Source: JAAYHV01 sp035268985 (GTDB lineage Bacteria > Bacillota > Clostridia > Peptostreptococcales > Anaerovoracaceae). From it: a DNA stretch of 6,097 nt. The translations under genes were made by a program, and so were the position numbers. The notes under the pieces are model-generated. The model made no database searches. It saw only the letters and a program-made list of their open reading frames with translations, and was not told the origin of the DNA. Positions 1 to 4,909 of the stretch are shown here, piece after piece (the first letter of the stretch is position 1; the number at the start of each line of letters is the position of its first letter). The DNA is taken from NCBI GenBank assembly GCA_035268985.1, contig DATFJV010000054.1, forward strand, positions 1 through 6,097. The letters are read 5' to 3'.

Positions 1-699
1 AAATAGACCCATCTGAACAATTGGGTTAGGCCTGTGCTCTTTGGATACACCTTTTTTTCTGAAATCATCTTCAGCATCTGATTCGAAGTAATAGTTTGTA
101 ACATCATAGTAAACAAGACTTGTATCACGGCCATATTTAGCTTTTACCTTGTCATTAATCCAAAGTTGTAATTCATTACCTTTCTTGTTAAAGAAAGTAA
201 GTGCCCTGTAGATATCATCTAAAGAATAGTTAGAGTTTTCAAAGAACTGTTCTCGGTTTTCATAAGCATTCTTTTTAGAGCTGGGATTAAATAAACGTGA
301 ATATACTAATAGCTTCATAATATTGTTGGTATTAGCTTCTATCTTAGTAGAACGTTGCCTGTTAATTAGGAACTTATCGATTTCTAAAGAATGATATATA
401 GAGCTAAATGCAGCATAGCCGAAGTTCTTTCTGTTGTTGGTACCTACAGAAAGCTGTTCAGATGGCTTGTATTTAACTAAAATATCTGCATTGCAGTTTA
501 ATCTTTCAATATTCATTTCAGCAATTACACCTTCGAAGTGCTTAATAGGATCGGGATATTGCTTAATCAATTCATCCAAATATCCTAAAGATTTAATTGT
601 TCTAGATTTGGTCTTTTTAGTTTCCTTGTCTCTAAAGCTTTCAACGATAGATACATAAACTCTTCCGGTTTTCTTTTGTTTTACTTTTCTTAAATACAT
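1..699 (-). CDS. IS1634/IS4-type DDE transposase, N-terminal part (runs off the left edge)
   Basis: The minus strand is open without a stop from an ATG at 699-697 to base 1, giving 233 residues (MYLRKVKQKKTGRVYVSI...). The start is supported by a GGAG Shine-Dalgarno (710-707) seven bases upstream. Residues 1-45 form the Lys/Arg-rich beginning common in IS1634-like transposases (conserved-looking SLGYLDEL at 37-44). Residues 195-206 read LVYYDVTNYYFE, which fits the first catalytic Asp region (D199) of the DDE fold, followed by KKGVSKEHRPNP (215-226), a typical motif after that strand in this family. Family members are usually about 500-600 residues, so less than half is present and the second Asp and Glu cannot be checked. 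The enzyme would cut and join IS ends during transposition. No internal frameshift or stop is seen, so it may be intact beyond the edge. Assignment to the IS1634 group rather than another IS4-superfamily group is from motif recall. Confidence 0.85.
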   Translation of the reverse strand, partial: MYLRKVKQKKTGRVYVSIVESFRDKETKKTKSRTIKSLGYLDELIKQYPDPIKHFEGVIAEMNIERLNCNADILVKYKPSEQLSVGTNNRKNFGYAAFSSIYHSLEIDKFLINRQRSTKIEANTNNIMKLLVYSRLFNPSSKKNAYENREQFFENSNYSLDDIYRALTFFNKKGNELQLWINDKVKAKYGRDTSLVYYDVTNYYFESDAEDDFRKKGVSKEHRPNPIVQMGLF

Positions 700-727
700 A
701 AGTCAACTCCTATAAATTTATATATAT

Positions 728-733
728 ATTATA
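728..733 (-). promoter_or_regulatory. Extended -10 element for the transposase gene
   Basis: On the minus strand this is a perfect TATAAT preceded directly by TGG, an extended -10 (TGn) motif, 28 bases before the transposase ATG. The -35 position at 17-18 base spacing (GTGCTT/CGTGCT) is poor, which fits the extended -10 class and low expression of a transposase. Confidence 0.55.
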
Positions 734-790
734 CCATGAAAAGCATATAAAAGCACGTTAAACGAAAGAAAAATAAAATAAAAAAATTCC

Positions 791-825
791 GAACCAATTC
801 AGTTGCCTTAGGTTCAGACTCAACT
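791..825. repeat. Two interleaved 5-bp inverted repeats at 10-base intervals
   Basis: GAACC (791-795) pairs with GGTTC (811-815), and AGTTG (801-805) pairs with CAACT (821-825). The four arms begin exactly 10 bases apart and are interleaved, the geometry of an H-type pseudoknot in RNA or of binding half-sites on one face of the DNA helix. The block lies between the transposase promoter and the presumed IS end. Arms are short, so chance is possible; no function is assigned. Confidence 0.3.
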
Positions 826-858
826 ACATATTAACTTGCTGCAAAACTCGGGATAATA

Positions 859-873
859 GGCATTGATAATGCC
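859..873. repeat. Perfect 6-bp palindrome abutting the tRNA gene
   Basis: GGCATT, a three-base GAT spacer, then AATGCC form a perfect inverted repeat that ends two bases before tRNA position 1. It lies between the likely IS end and the tRNA, where the tRNA promoter -10 would also be expected (GATAAT occurs at 852-857 and 865-870). It could be a promoter-overlapping operator, a feature of the insertion target, or a leader hairpin removed during 5' processing. Confidence 0.35.
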
Positions 874-875
874 AT

Positions 876-951
876 GGGGATATAGCTCAGCTGGGAGAGT
901 GCTTGACTGGCAGTCAAGAGGTCAGGGGTTCGAGCCCCCTTATCTCCACCA
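876..951 (+). tRNA. tRNA-Ala (anticodon GGC), CCA encoded
   Basis: A complete 76-base cloverleaf is present. The acceptor stem is GGGGATA (876-882) with TATCTCC (941-947), and includes the G3-U70 wobble pair that is the main alanine identity element for alanyl-tRNA synthetase. The D-stem is GCTC (885-888) with GAGT (897-900). The anticodon stem CTTGA/TCAAG (902-906, 914-918) encloses loop CTGGCAG with anticodon GGC at 909-911. The variable loop is AGGTC. The T-arm is AGGGG/CCCCT with loop TTCGAGC (929-935). Discriminator A948 is followed by a genomically encoded CCA (949-951). It reads GCC and GCU alanine codons. It stands alone, with its own terminator downstream. Confidence 0.98.
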
Positions 952-954
952 TGT

Positions 955-979
955 GACCACATAACAGTGGTCTTTTTTT
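955..979 (+). terminator. Intrinsic terminator of the tRNA-Ala gene
   Basis: A perfect 6-bp stem GACCAC (955-960) / GTGGTC (967-972) with loop ATAACA is followed directly by seven T (973-979). It starts three bases after the tRNA CCA end, so it closes the tRNA transcript and insulates the ABC operon promoter downstream. Confidence 0.92.
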
Positions 980-1054
980 ATGCTTTAACATATTAGAATT
1001 TGTAAATAAAAATTAAAATATTTAGAAACATTTGGTAAAAATAACAAACAATTA

Positions 1055-1083
1055 TTGACTTTATGCGCCTAAAGCATTATAAT
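1055..1083 (+). promoter_or_regulatory. Sigma-A type promoter of the ABC importer operon
   Basis: The -35 TTGACT (1055-1060, five of six consensus) and perfect -10 TATAAT (1078-1083) are separated by exactly 17 bases. The 50 bases upstream are nearly pure A/T, compatible with an UP element. The predicted transcript start is near 1090, leaving a leader of about 96 bases before the binding-protein gene. The leader is too short for a full T-box. Confidence 0.88.
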
Positions 1084-1117
1084 TTTAAGCAAGTTTAAAA
1101 ATAACTGCTATAGAAAA

Positions 1118-1137
1118 TGTTACACTTCTAAGTAACA
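1118..1137 (+). promoter_or_regulatory. Inverted repeat in the leader of the ABC operon
   Basis: TGTTAC (1118-1123) and GTAACA (1132-1137) are perfectly complementary around an 8-base gap, located about 30 bases downstream of the predicted transcript start. Being downstream of the promoter, it could be an operator for a dimeric repressor blocking elongation, or an mRNA leader hairpin. There is no T-run after it, so it is not a terminator. The regulator is unknown. Confidence 0.45.
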
Positions 1138-1185
1138 CAAATTTATAGTAAGCTACTTTTAAGATAAAAAATTAAGGAGAATAAT

Positions 1186-2160
1186 ATGAAAAAGAAAGTA
1201 CTCGCAATTTTAATTTGCGCAATAATGGCACTTACACTTTCCTCGTGTGGTGGAGCAGAAACTGAAGACGAATCTTCAGCCGATACATATAACGTAGGTA
1301 TTTGTCAACTTGTTCAACACGTTGCATTAGATTCAGCAACACAAGGATTCAAAGATGCACTTAATGATACGCTCGGAGACCAGGTAACATTTGATGAGCA
1401 GAACGCTTCGGGAGATATTCCGACTTGTTCAATTATTTGTAATCAATTTGTTTCTTCCAATGTAGACCTTATTATGGCAAACGCAACTCCTGCACTTCAG
1501 GCGGCACAGACTTCTACCGCCGATATTCCTGTTCTTGGAACTTCAGTAACTGATTATGGTACTGCGCTGGGAATTGATGATTGGAGTGGAACAACAGGAA
1601 CAAATATATCAGGAACTTCAGACCTTGCTCCTTTAGATGAGCAGGCTGCTATGTTACAAGAACTATTCCCTGATGCAACTAATGTGGGAATTCTTTATTG
1701 CTCAGCTGAACCTAACTCTAAGTATCAGTATGAAGTTGTAAAAGGACACTTAGAAGGTATGGGTTATAGCGTTAAAGAGTATACATTCTCAGATTCCAAT
1801 GATGTTCAGGCGGTTACTACTATGGCTGCTTCTGAATGTGATGTAATGTATCTTCCTACTGATAACACTCTTGCATCCAACAGTGAAATTATTAAGAACG
1901 TCTGCGTTCCTGCGGAAGTTCCTATTATAGCAGGAGAGGAAGGACTCTGTGCAGGATGTGGAGTTGCAACACTTTCCATAAGCTACTATGATTTGGGATA
2001 TACAACAGGTGAAATGGCATATGAAATACTTGTAAATGGCGCTGACCCTGCAACAATGGAAATTGAATATGCTCCACAGTTCACTAAGAAATATAATGCT
2101 GAAATTAGCGATATGCTTGGAATTACAATGCCTGATGATTATATCGCTATAGAGGACTAA
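1186..2160 (+). CDS. ABC importer substrate-binding lipoprotein (COG2984 / TrpX-like family)
   Basis: This 324-residue protein starts at an ATG with AAGGAG (1174-1179) six bases upstream. Residues 1-21 are a lipoprotein signal: KKK, a hydrophobic core, then lipobox LSSC with lipidated Cys21. An acidic Ser-rich linker (22-34) tethers it outside the membrane. The mature part has the two-lobed binding fold of the ABC_sub_bind family, judged by motifs: VGICQLVQHVALDSATQGF (37-55), ILYCSAEPNSKYQYE (169-183), LPTDNTLASN (223-232) and GYTTGEMAYEILVNGADP (271-288). It captures the substrate and delivers it to the permease encoded next. Some relatives bind tryptophan (streptococcal TrpX); others have unknown ligands, so the substrate is left open. 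Seven Cys beyond the signal region (C40, C81, C85, C172, C218, C240, C255, C258 include several pairs) are more than usual for an exported Firmicute protein. It is the first gene of the operon. Confidence 0.93.
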   Translation: MKKKVLAILICAIMALTLSSCGGAETEDESSADTYNVGICQLVQHVALDSATQGFKDALNDTLGDQVTFDEQNASGDIPTCSIICNQFVSSNVDLIMANATPALQAAQTSTADIPVLGTSVTDYGTALGIDDWSGTTGTNISGTSDLAPLDEQAAMLQELFPDATNVGILYCSAEPNSKYQYEVVKGHLEGMGYSVKEYTFSDSNDVQAVTTMAASECDVMYLPTDNTLASNSEIIKNVCVPAEVPIIAGEEGLCAGCGVATLSISYYDLGYTTGEMAYEILVNGADPATMEIEYAPQFTKKYNAEISDMLGITMPDDYIAIED

Positions 2161-2188
2161 GATTATAGTCTTCACAATAATAAATCCT

Positions 2189-2216
2189 TGCGGCGCCCCT
2201 TTATAGAGGCGTCGCA
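2189..2216 (+). promoter_or_regulatory. GC-rich intercistronic hairpin between binding-protein and permease genes
   Basis: GCGGCGCC (2190-2197) pairs with GGCGTCGC (2208-2215) through one G-U, closed by an extra T-A pair, with a 10-base loop. It is the most GC-rich stretch of the intergenic region. The only T-run (2223-2227) starts seven bases after the stem, so termination would be weak or partial. Such hairpins after the first gene commonly protect the binding-protein message or let only part of the transcription proceed, giving more binding protein than membrane components; that role here is inferred. Confidence 0.65.
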
Positions 2217-2255
2217 TCGGTGTTTTTAAATTAGTTTAAAAGAAAGGAAACTGCT

Positions 2256-3209
2256 ATGGATGTTTTAGCATATTTTGCGTCTCTAGACCCGATGCACTTC
2301 ATGGGAGCTCTTCCGGGTAATGTGGCCCAGGGACTTATATGGGGAATAATGGCGTTAGGTGTTTTTATCACCTTCCGCTTACTTGATTTTCCGGATTTAA
2401 CAGTTGATGGCTCTTTAGCGACCGGTGGTGCTGTAACTGTAATATTAATACTCGTAGGAGTTCCGTCACCTCTAGCAATTGCTATAGCCGTGGTTGCCGG
2501 AGTTTTAGCAGGACTCGTCACGGGACTTTTACACACGGCATTGGGAATACCGGGAATTTTGGCAGGAATTCTTACTCAAATTTCCCTTTGGTCGGTAAAC
2601 CTCATAATTCTTGATGGTGCAAATAAGGCAGTCAATGTAGACAAGTATTCACTTATTGTTTCCCTTAGAAATGTGTCAAGTTCAATAATTACGGTACTCA
2701 TTATTGCAGGAATAATAATTTGTCTTCTTTATTGGTATTTTGGAACAGAGCAAGGCAGTGCCATTAGAGCGACTGGCTGCAATCCAAATATGTCTAAGGC
2801 TCAGGGTATAAACATAGATAATATGAAAGTACTTGCATTATGCATATCAAACGGACTTGTGGCACTTTCTGGTGGCCTTATGGCACAGTATCAGGGCTTT
2901 GCCGATATTAAGATGGGGCAAGGAGCTATCGTAATTGGTCTTGCAGCTGTTATAATCGGTGACGTTTTGGGCGAAGCAATTTTTAGAAAGCGTATGAATT
3001 TTAGTATACGCCTTACATTTGTAGTAATTGGTGGAATAATATACTATTTGGTAATTGGACTTGTTATGTGGCTCAAGATGCCTACAAACATGCTTAAACT
3101 TCTTACCGCAGCGATAGTAGCGATTTTCCTTGCTGTTCCTTACCTTAGAGAAAAAAGAATAAATTCTTTTGCATTCAAATCAAAAAAGGAGGGACGTAAA
3201 AATGCTTGA
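2256..3209 (+). CDS. ABC importer permease (COG4120, BPD_transp_2 / LivH-like family)
   Basis: This 317-residue integral membrane protein starts at an ATG with AAAGGA seven bases upstream. Around eight to nine hydrophobic helices are visible, roughly at residues 22-40, 54-70, 72-92, 97-118, 142-161, 190-209, 222-240, 251-272 and 279-296. The cytoplasmic loop GSAIRATGCNPNMSKAQGIN (167-186) matches the conserved ATPase-contacting loop of the branched-chain amino acid/ribose permease superfamily. FPDLTVDGSLATGGAV (45-60) is also a family-typical stretch. The C-terminus is basic (REKRINSF...KKEGRKNA), as expected for the cytoplasmic side. It would form the translocation channel, probably as a homodimer, since only one permease gene is present. 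Its last eight bases overlap the ATPase gene, which indicates translational coupling. Confidence 0.93.
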   Translation: MDVLAYFASLDPMHFMGALPGNVAQGLIWGIMALGVFITFRLLDFPDLTVDGSLATGGAVTVILILVGVPSPLAIAIAVVAGVLAGLVTGLLHTALGIPGILAGILTQISLWSVNLIILDGANKAVNVDKYSLIVSLRNVSSSIITVLIIAGIIICLLYWYFGTEQGSAIRATGCNPNMSKAQGINIDNMKVLALCISNGLVALSGGLMAQYQGFADIKMGQGAIVIGLAAVIIGDVLGEAIFRKRMNFSIRLTFVVIGGIIYYLVIGLVMWLKMPTNMLKLLTAAIVAIFLAVPYLREKRINSFAFKSKKEGRKNA

Positions 3210-3996
3210 TTTATATAACATAAAAAAGACGTTCAATCTTGGAACAATAAATGAAAAACAAGCGCTTTGTGGTATTGACTTTTGCCTAAATGAAGGAGAC
3301 TTTGTTACTGTTATAGGCGGAAACGGAGCAGGTAAATCTACAATGCTCAATGCTATTGCAGGTGTATGGCCTGTTGATGGGGGTGCGATTTCTATCGACG
3401 GCATAGATGTTACAGCCTTACCAGAACACAAACGTGCAAAATATATAGGCCGTATTTTTCAAGATCCAATGATGGGTACAGCTGCTAATATGGGTATCGA
3501 AGAAAATCTTGGCTTAGCTTTAAGACGAGGGAAAAACCGTAATCTCCGTTGGGGTATTACCAAGGAGGAACGAGAACGTTTCCATGAGGAACTTAAAATC
3601 CTTGAATTGGGACTTGAAGACCGCATGACCGCCAAAGTTGGACTGCTTTCAGGTGGTCAGCGCCAAGCACTTACGCTACTAATGGCGACAATACAAAAGC
3701 CAAAGCTAATACTGTTAGATGAGCATACGGCAGCACTTGACCCCAAAACAGCAGCAAAAGTTTTAGAATTATCTGATAAAATTGTTGCCGATAATAACCT
3801 AACTACTATGATGGTAACTCACAATATGTCTGATGCAATTCATCACGGAAATAGACTTATTATGATGAATCAAGGGAAAATAATATTAGATATAGCAGGT
3901 GAGGAAAAAAAGAAGCTTACAAAAGCAGACTTGTTGCAAAAATTTTCGGAGGTTGCCGGAATCCAAGAAGAAACAGATGAAATTCTCCTATCATAG
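3202..3996 (+). CDS. ABC importer ATPase (COG1101 type)
   Basis: This 264-residue nucleotide-binding subunit powers the importer. I chose the ATG at 3202 rather than an in-frame ATG at 3169, because AAGGAGG (3186-3192) lies nine bases before 3202 and the protein then begins MLDLYNIKKTFN, the usual start of this family. All ABC motifs are intact: Walker A GGNGAGKS (39-46), Q-loop Gln87 in RIFQDP, signature LSGGQ (149-153), Walker B KLILLDE with Asp173/Glu174, D-loop ALDP (178-181) and switch His207 in MMVTHNM. The stretch after the Q-loop, DPMMGTAANMGIEENL (88-103), is characteristic of this subfamily. The start overlaps the permease stop in the sequence ATGCTTGA. It is the last gene of the operon and is followed by a terminator. 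Confidence 0.95.
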   Translation: MLDLYNIKKTFNLGTINEKQALCGIDFCLNEGDFVTVIGGNGAGKSTMLNAIAGVWPVDGGAISIDGIDVTALPEHKRAKYIGRIFQDPMMGTAANMGIEENLGLALRRGKNRNLRWGITKEERERFHEELKILELGLEDRMTAKVGLLSGGQRQALTLLMATIQKPKLILLDEHTAALDPKTAAKVLELSDKIVADNNLTTMMVTHNMSDAIHHGNRLIMMNQGKIILDIAGEEKKKLTKADLLQKFSEVAGIQEETDEILLS

Positions 3997-4003
3997 TTTT
4001 TAT

Positions 4004-4049
4004 AGCACTTCAAATGTTAAAAAGCATTAACATTTGTTAGTGCTTTTTT
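4004..4049 (+). terminator. Intrinsic terminator of the ABC operon
   Basis: AGCACT (4004-4009) pairs with AGTGCT (4039-4044), and CAAATGTTAA (4011-4020) pairs with TTAACATTTG (4027-4036). Together they make a 16-bp stem with a small T/TT internal loop and a six-base loop, followed by a T-run to 4049. It begins seven bases after the ATPase stop codon. The group II intron relic begins three bases after the T-run. Confidence 0.93.
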
Positions 4050-4341
4050 ATTGTGCGCCTGGCGGTTCGCGTTTGTAAAGGTTAAAAGTCCCAAATTTGC
4101 CCTAGCATTGGGAAGGATATAACTTAAGCCAAGGGTTTCTGCCGTGAGTTAGAGTCTGAAAAAAAGCGGCGGCAAATCTCCGGTCTGACGAATAGAAATT
4201 ACATCAAGCTGCAGTTAAGGAGAAGGTTGCAATATAAATTAAAGTCCAATAACTACTCGGAATTAACTGTGGCAGCTAGATGAAGAGAAAGAAACATGTG
4301 GTACACAAGGTGGTCTGTGTGGCACGCCCTGAAAAGAGTAC

Positions 4342-4359
4342 CATTATCGTGAGATAATG
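4342..4359 (+). ncRNA. Intron RNA hairpin with GTGA tetraloop
   Basis: CATTATC (4342-4348) and GATAATG (4353-4359) form a perfect 7-bp stem capped by GTGA, a GNRA tetraloop of the type used for tertiary docking in group II ribozymes. It lies just before the maturase coding part and covers the ATG at 4357. Its intact pairing shows this part of the ribozyme has not decayed. I cannot say which domain it belongs to. Confidence 0.6.
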
Positions 4360-4382
4360 CTGAACACAAAGGGAAAAGGGAA

Positions 4383-4725
4383 GTGCGTAGGTCATTTCGC
4401 TCGACAGGGAAAGAAAGAGTATGTGTAGGATCAGAACTTTTAGAAGAGATACTGGAAAGAGATAATTTGAACAGAGCCTTTAAAAGAGTAAAGGCAAGAA
4501 AAGGGGTGCCTGGAGTAGGCGGAATGACCGTTGATGAGATGGGAGCATATTTAAAAGAAAACAAAGACGAACTCATAGGAAGAATCAAAATTGCTGAAGT
4601 TAGGAATTTCAGAGTACTTTGCATATAGGGCAGCAAACAGGAGAAAAGCATATTGGTTCACATCGAATACACAACGGATTTATAATTTGTCCATTGCATA
4701 TAAGTTAATGTACTTAAACTGTTGA
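4383..4725 (+). pseudogene. Group II intron reverse transcriptase/maturase, internally deleted and frameshifted
   Basis: Two separate ends of an intron-encoded protein survive. From GTG 4383 one frame encodes the N-terminus, with SELLEEILERDNLNRAFKRV (27-46) and KGVPGVGGMTVDEMGAYLKE, the standard start of the reverse transcriptase domain; it loses homology at about 4585 and stops at 4626-4628. In another frame, from about 4582 to the TGA at 4723-4725, lies LLKLGISEYFAYRAANRRKA and then YWFTSNTQRIYNLSIAYKL, the typical maturase/endonuclease-linked C-terminus (G...A...ANRRKAYW). Everything between, including the YADD catalytic motif and the thumb, is missing; intact proteins have about 420-600 residues. 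The usual PGVDG is PGVGG here. The native start is unclear: GTG 4383 is the first in-frame start after a stop at 4350, while ATG 4357 is in another frame. No active product is possible. Confidence 0.88.
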
Positions 4726-4726
4726 A

Positions 4727-4758
4727 ACCGACGTGTACCGAAAGGTACGCAAGGTGGT
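4727..4758 (+). ncRNA. Group II intron domain V, probably inactive
   Basis: Bases 4727-4739 and 4744-4758 fold back around a GAAA tetraloop (4740-4743) with a two-base bulge (4748-4749), which is the domain V shape; the following GTGTGAGAGGACGG is the usual linker to domain VI. Two positions expected to be paired are mismatched: A4731 opposite G4754 and G4733 opposite A4752. A4731 falls where I expect the third base of the catalytic triad (CGC or AGC), reading CGA here. Domain VI (about 4768-4797) has a weak stem and G at the expected bulged branch adenosine (4791). Confidence 0.7.
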
Positions 4759-4837
4759 GTGAGAGGACGGCGGTTTAATTACTGTATTCTGCTTGATTCG
4801 GGCTTTAGCCAATCCGTATTAATTTTAATTGATTTTA

Positions 4838-4866
4838 TTGAATAATGTTGTTAAACTTAATATAAG
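4838..4866 (+). promoter_or_regulatory. Promoter of the membrane PAS sensor gene
   Basis: The -35 TTGAAT (4838-4843) and -10 TATAAG (4861-4866) are separated by exactly 17 bases in very AT-rich DNA, 40 bases downstream of the intron end. The predicted transcript start is near 4873, giving a leader of about 37 bases. A second -10-like TATGAT occurs at 4869-4874. The sensor gene therefore has its own promoter and is not read from the ABC operon. Confidence 0.65.
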
Positions 4867-4909
4867 TATATGATTTTAACTAACAAATTCATTGTGGAAG
4901 AGGAAAATC

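Larger units (their letters stand above)
1..857 (-). mobile_element. Insertion sequence, IS1634-like, right part only
   Basis: The transposase gene, its promoter and an AT-rich leader form the left (transposase-upstream) end of an IS lying on the minus strand. The outer boundary is inferred: bases about 836-857, containing GCAAAACTCGGGAT, look like the terminal inverted repeat I associate with this IS group, and a tRNA gene starts only 19 bases further out. The opposite end is outside the window, so neither the inverted repeat nor a target duplication can be confirmed. The true boundary could be anywhere from about 780 to 875. Confidence 0.5.
4053..4797 (+). mobile_element. Degenerate group II intron (about 745 bases)
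   Basis: The element opens with GTGCGCC, a typical bacterial group II intron 5' end, and closes with a domain V/VI region followed by GAT at 4795-4797. Between them lie about 300 bases of ribozyme sequence (domain I-III type, with the GGTCTGACGAATAGAAA stretch near 4172) and a collapsed maturase gene. Full-length relatives are normally 1.8-2.5 kb, so most of the element has been lost; the 5' ribozyme part also seems short for a complete domain I. It sits in the same orientation as the ABC operon, right after that operon's terminator, the placement preferred by group IIC introns. Both boundaries are inferred from sequence conventions, not from a comparison with an empty site. Confidence 0.85.

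Noticed and set aside
434..658. Plus-strand open frame of 74 codons
   Set aside because: It lies antisense inside the transposase gene, has no ribosome binding site and no recognisable protein features.
1084..1185. T-box or other tRNA/amino acid riboswitch before the ABC operon
   Set aside because: The leader is only about 96 bases, lacks a specifier stem and T-box sequence, and shows no terminator/antiterminator pair.
1789..2217. Minus-strand open frame of 142 codons
   Set aside because: It is antisense to the binding-protein gene, with Cys/Ile/Ser-rich low-quality composition typical of a shadow frame.
2231..2536. Minus-strand open frame of 101 codons
   Set aside because: It is antisense to the start of the permease gene; its Pro/Thr/Ala-rich composition reflects the reverse complement of hydrophobic codons.
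3180..3431. Minus-strand open frame of 83 codons
   Set aside because: It is antisense to the ATPase gene across the Walker A region and has no supporting signal.
1186..3996. Branched-chain amino acid or sugar importer of the Liv/Rbs type
   Set aside because: There is only one permease and one ATPase gene, and the binding-protein motifs (QLVQHVALDS, EPNS, PTDN) fit the COG2984 family rather than LivJ or RbsB.
4253..4651. Minus-strand open frame of 132 codons
   Set aside because: It is antisense to the intron ribozyme and maturase remnant; the plus strand explains the sequence better.
4795..4814. GATT-GGC/GCC-AATC hairpin across the intron end, as a terminator
   Set aside because: The stem is short with an internal bulge and is not followed by a T-run; it may be a chance pairing at the boundary.
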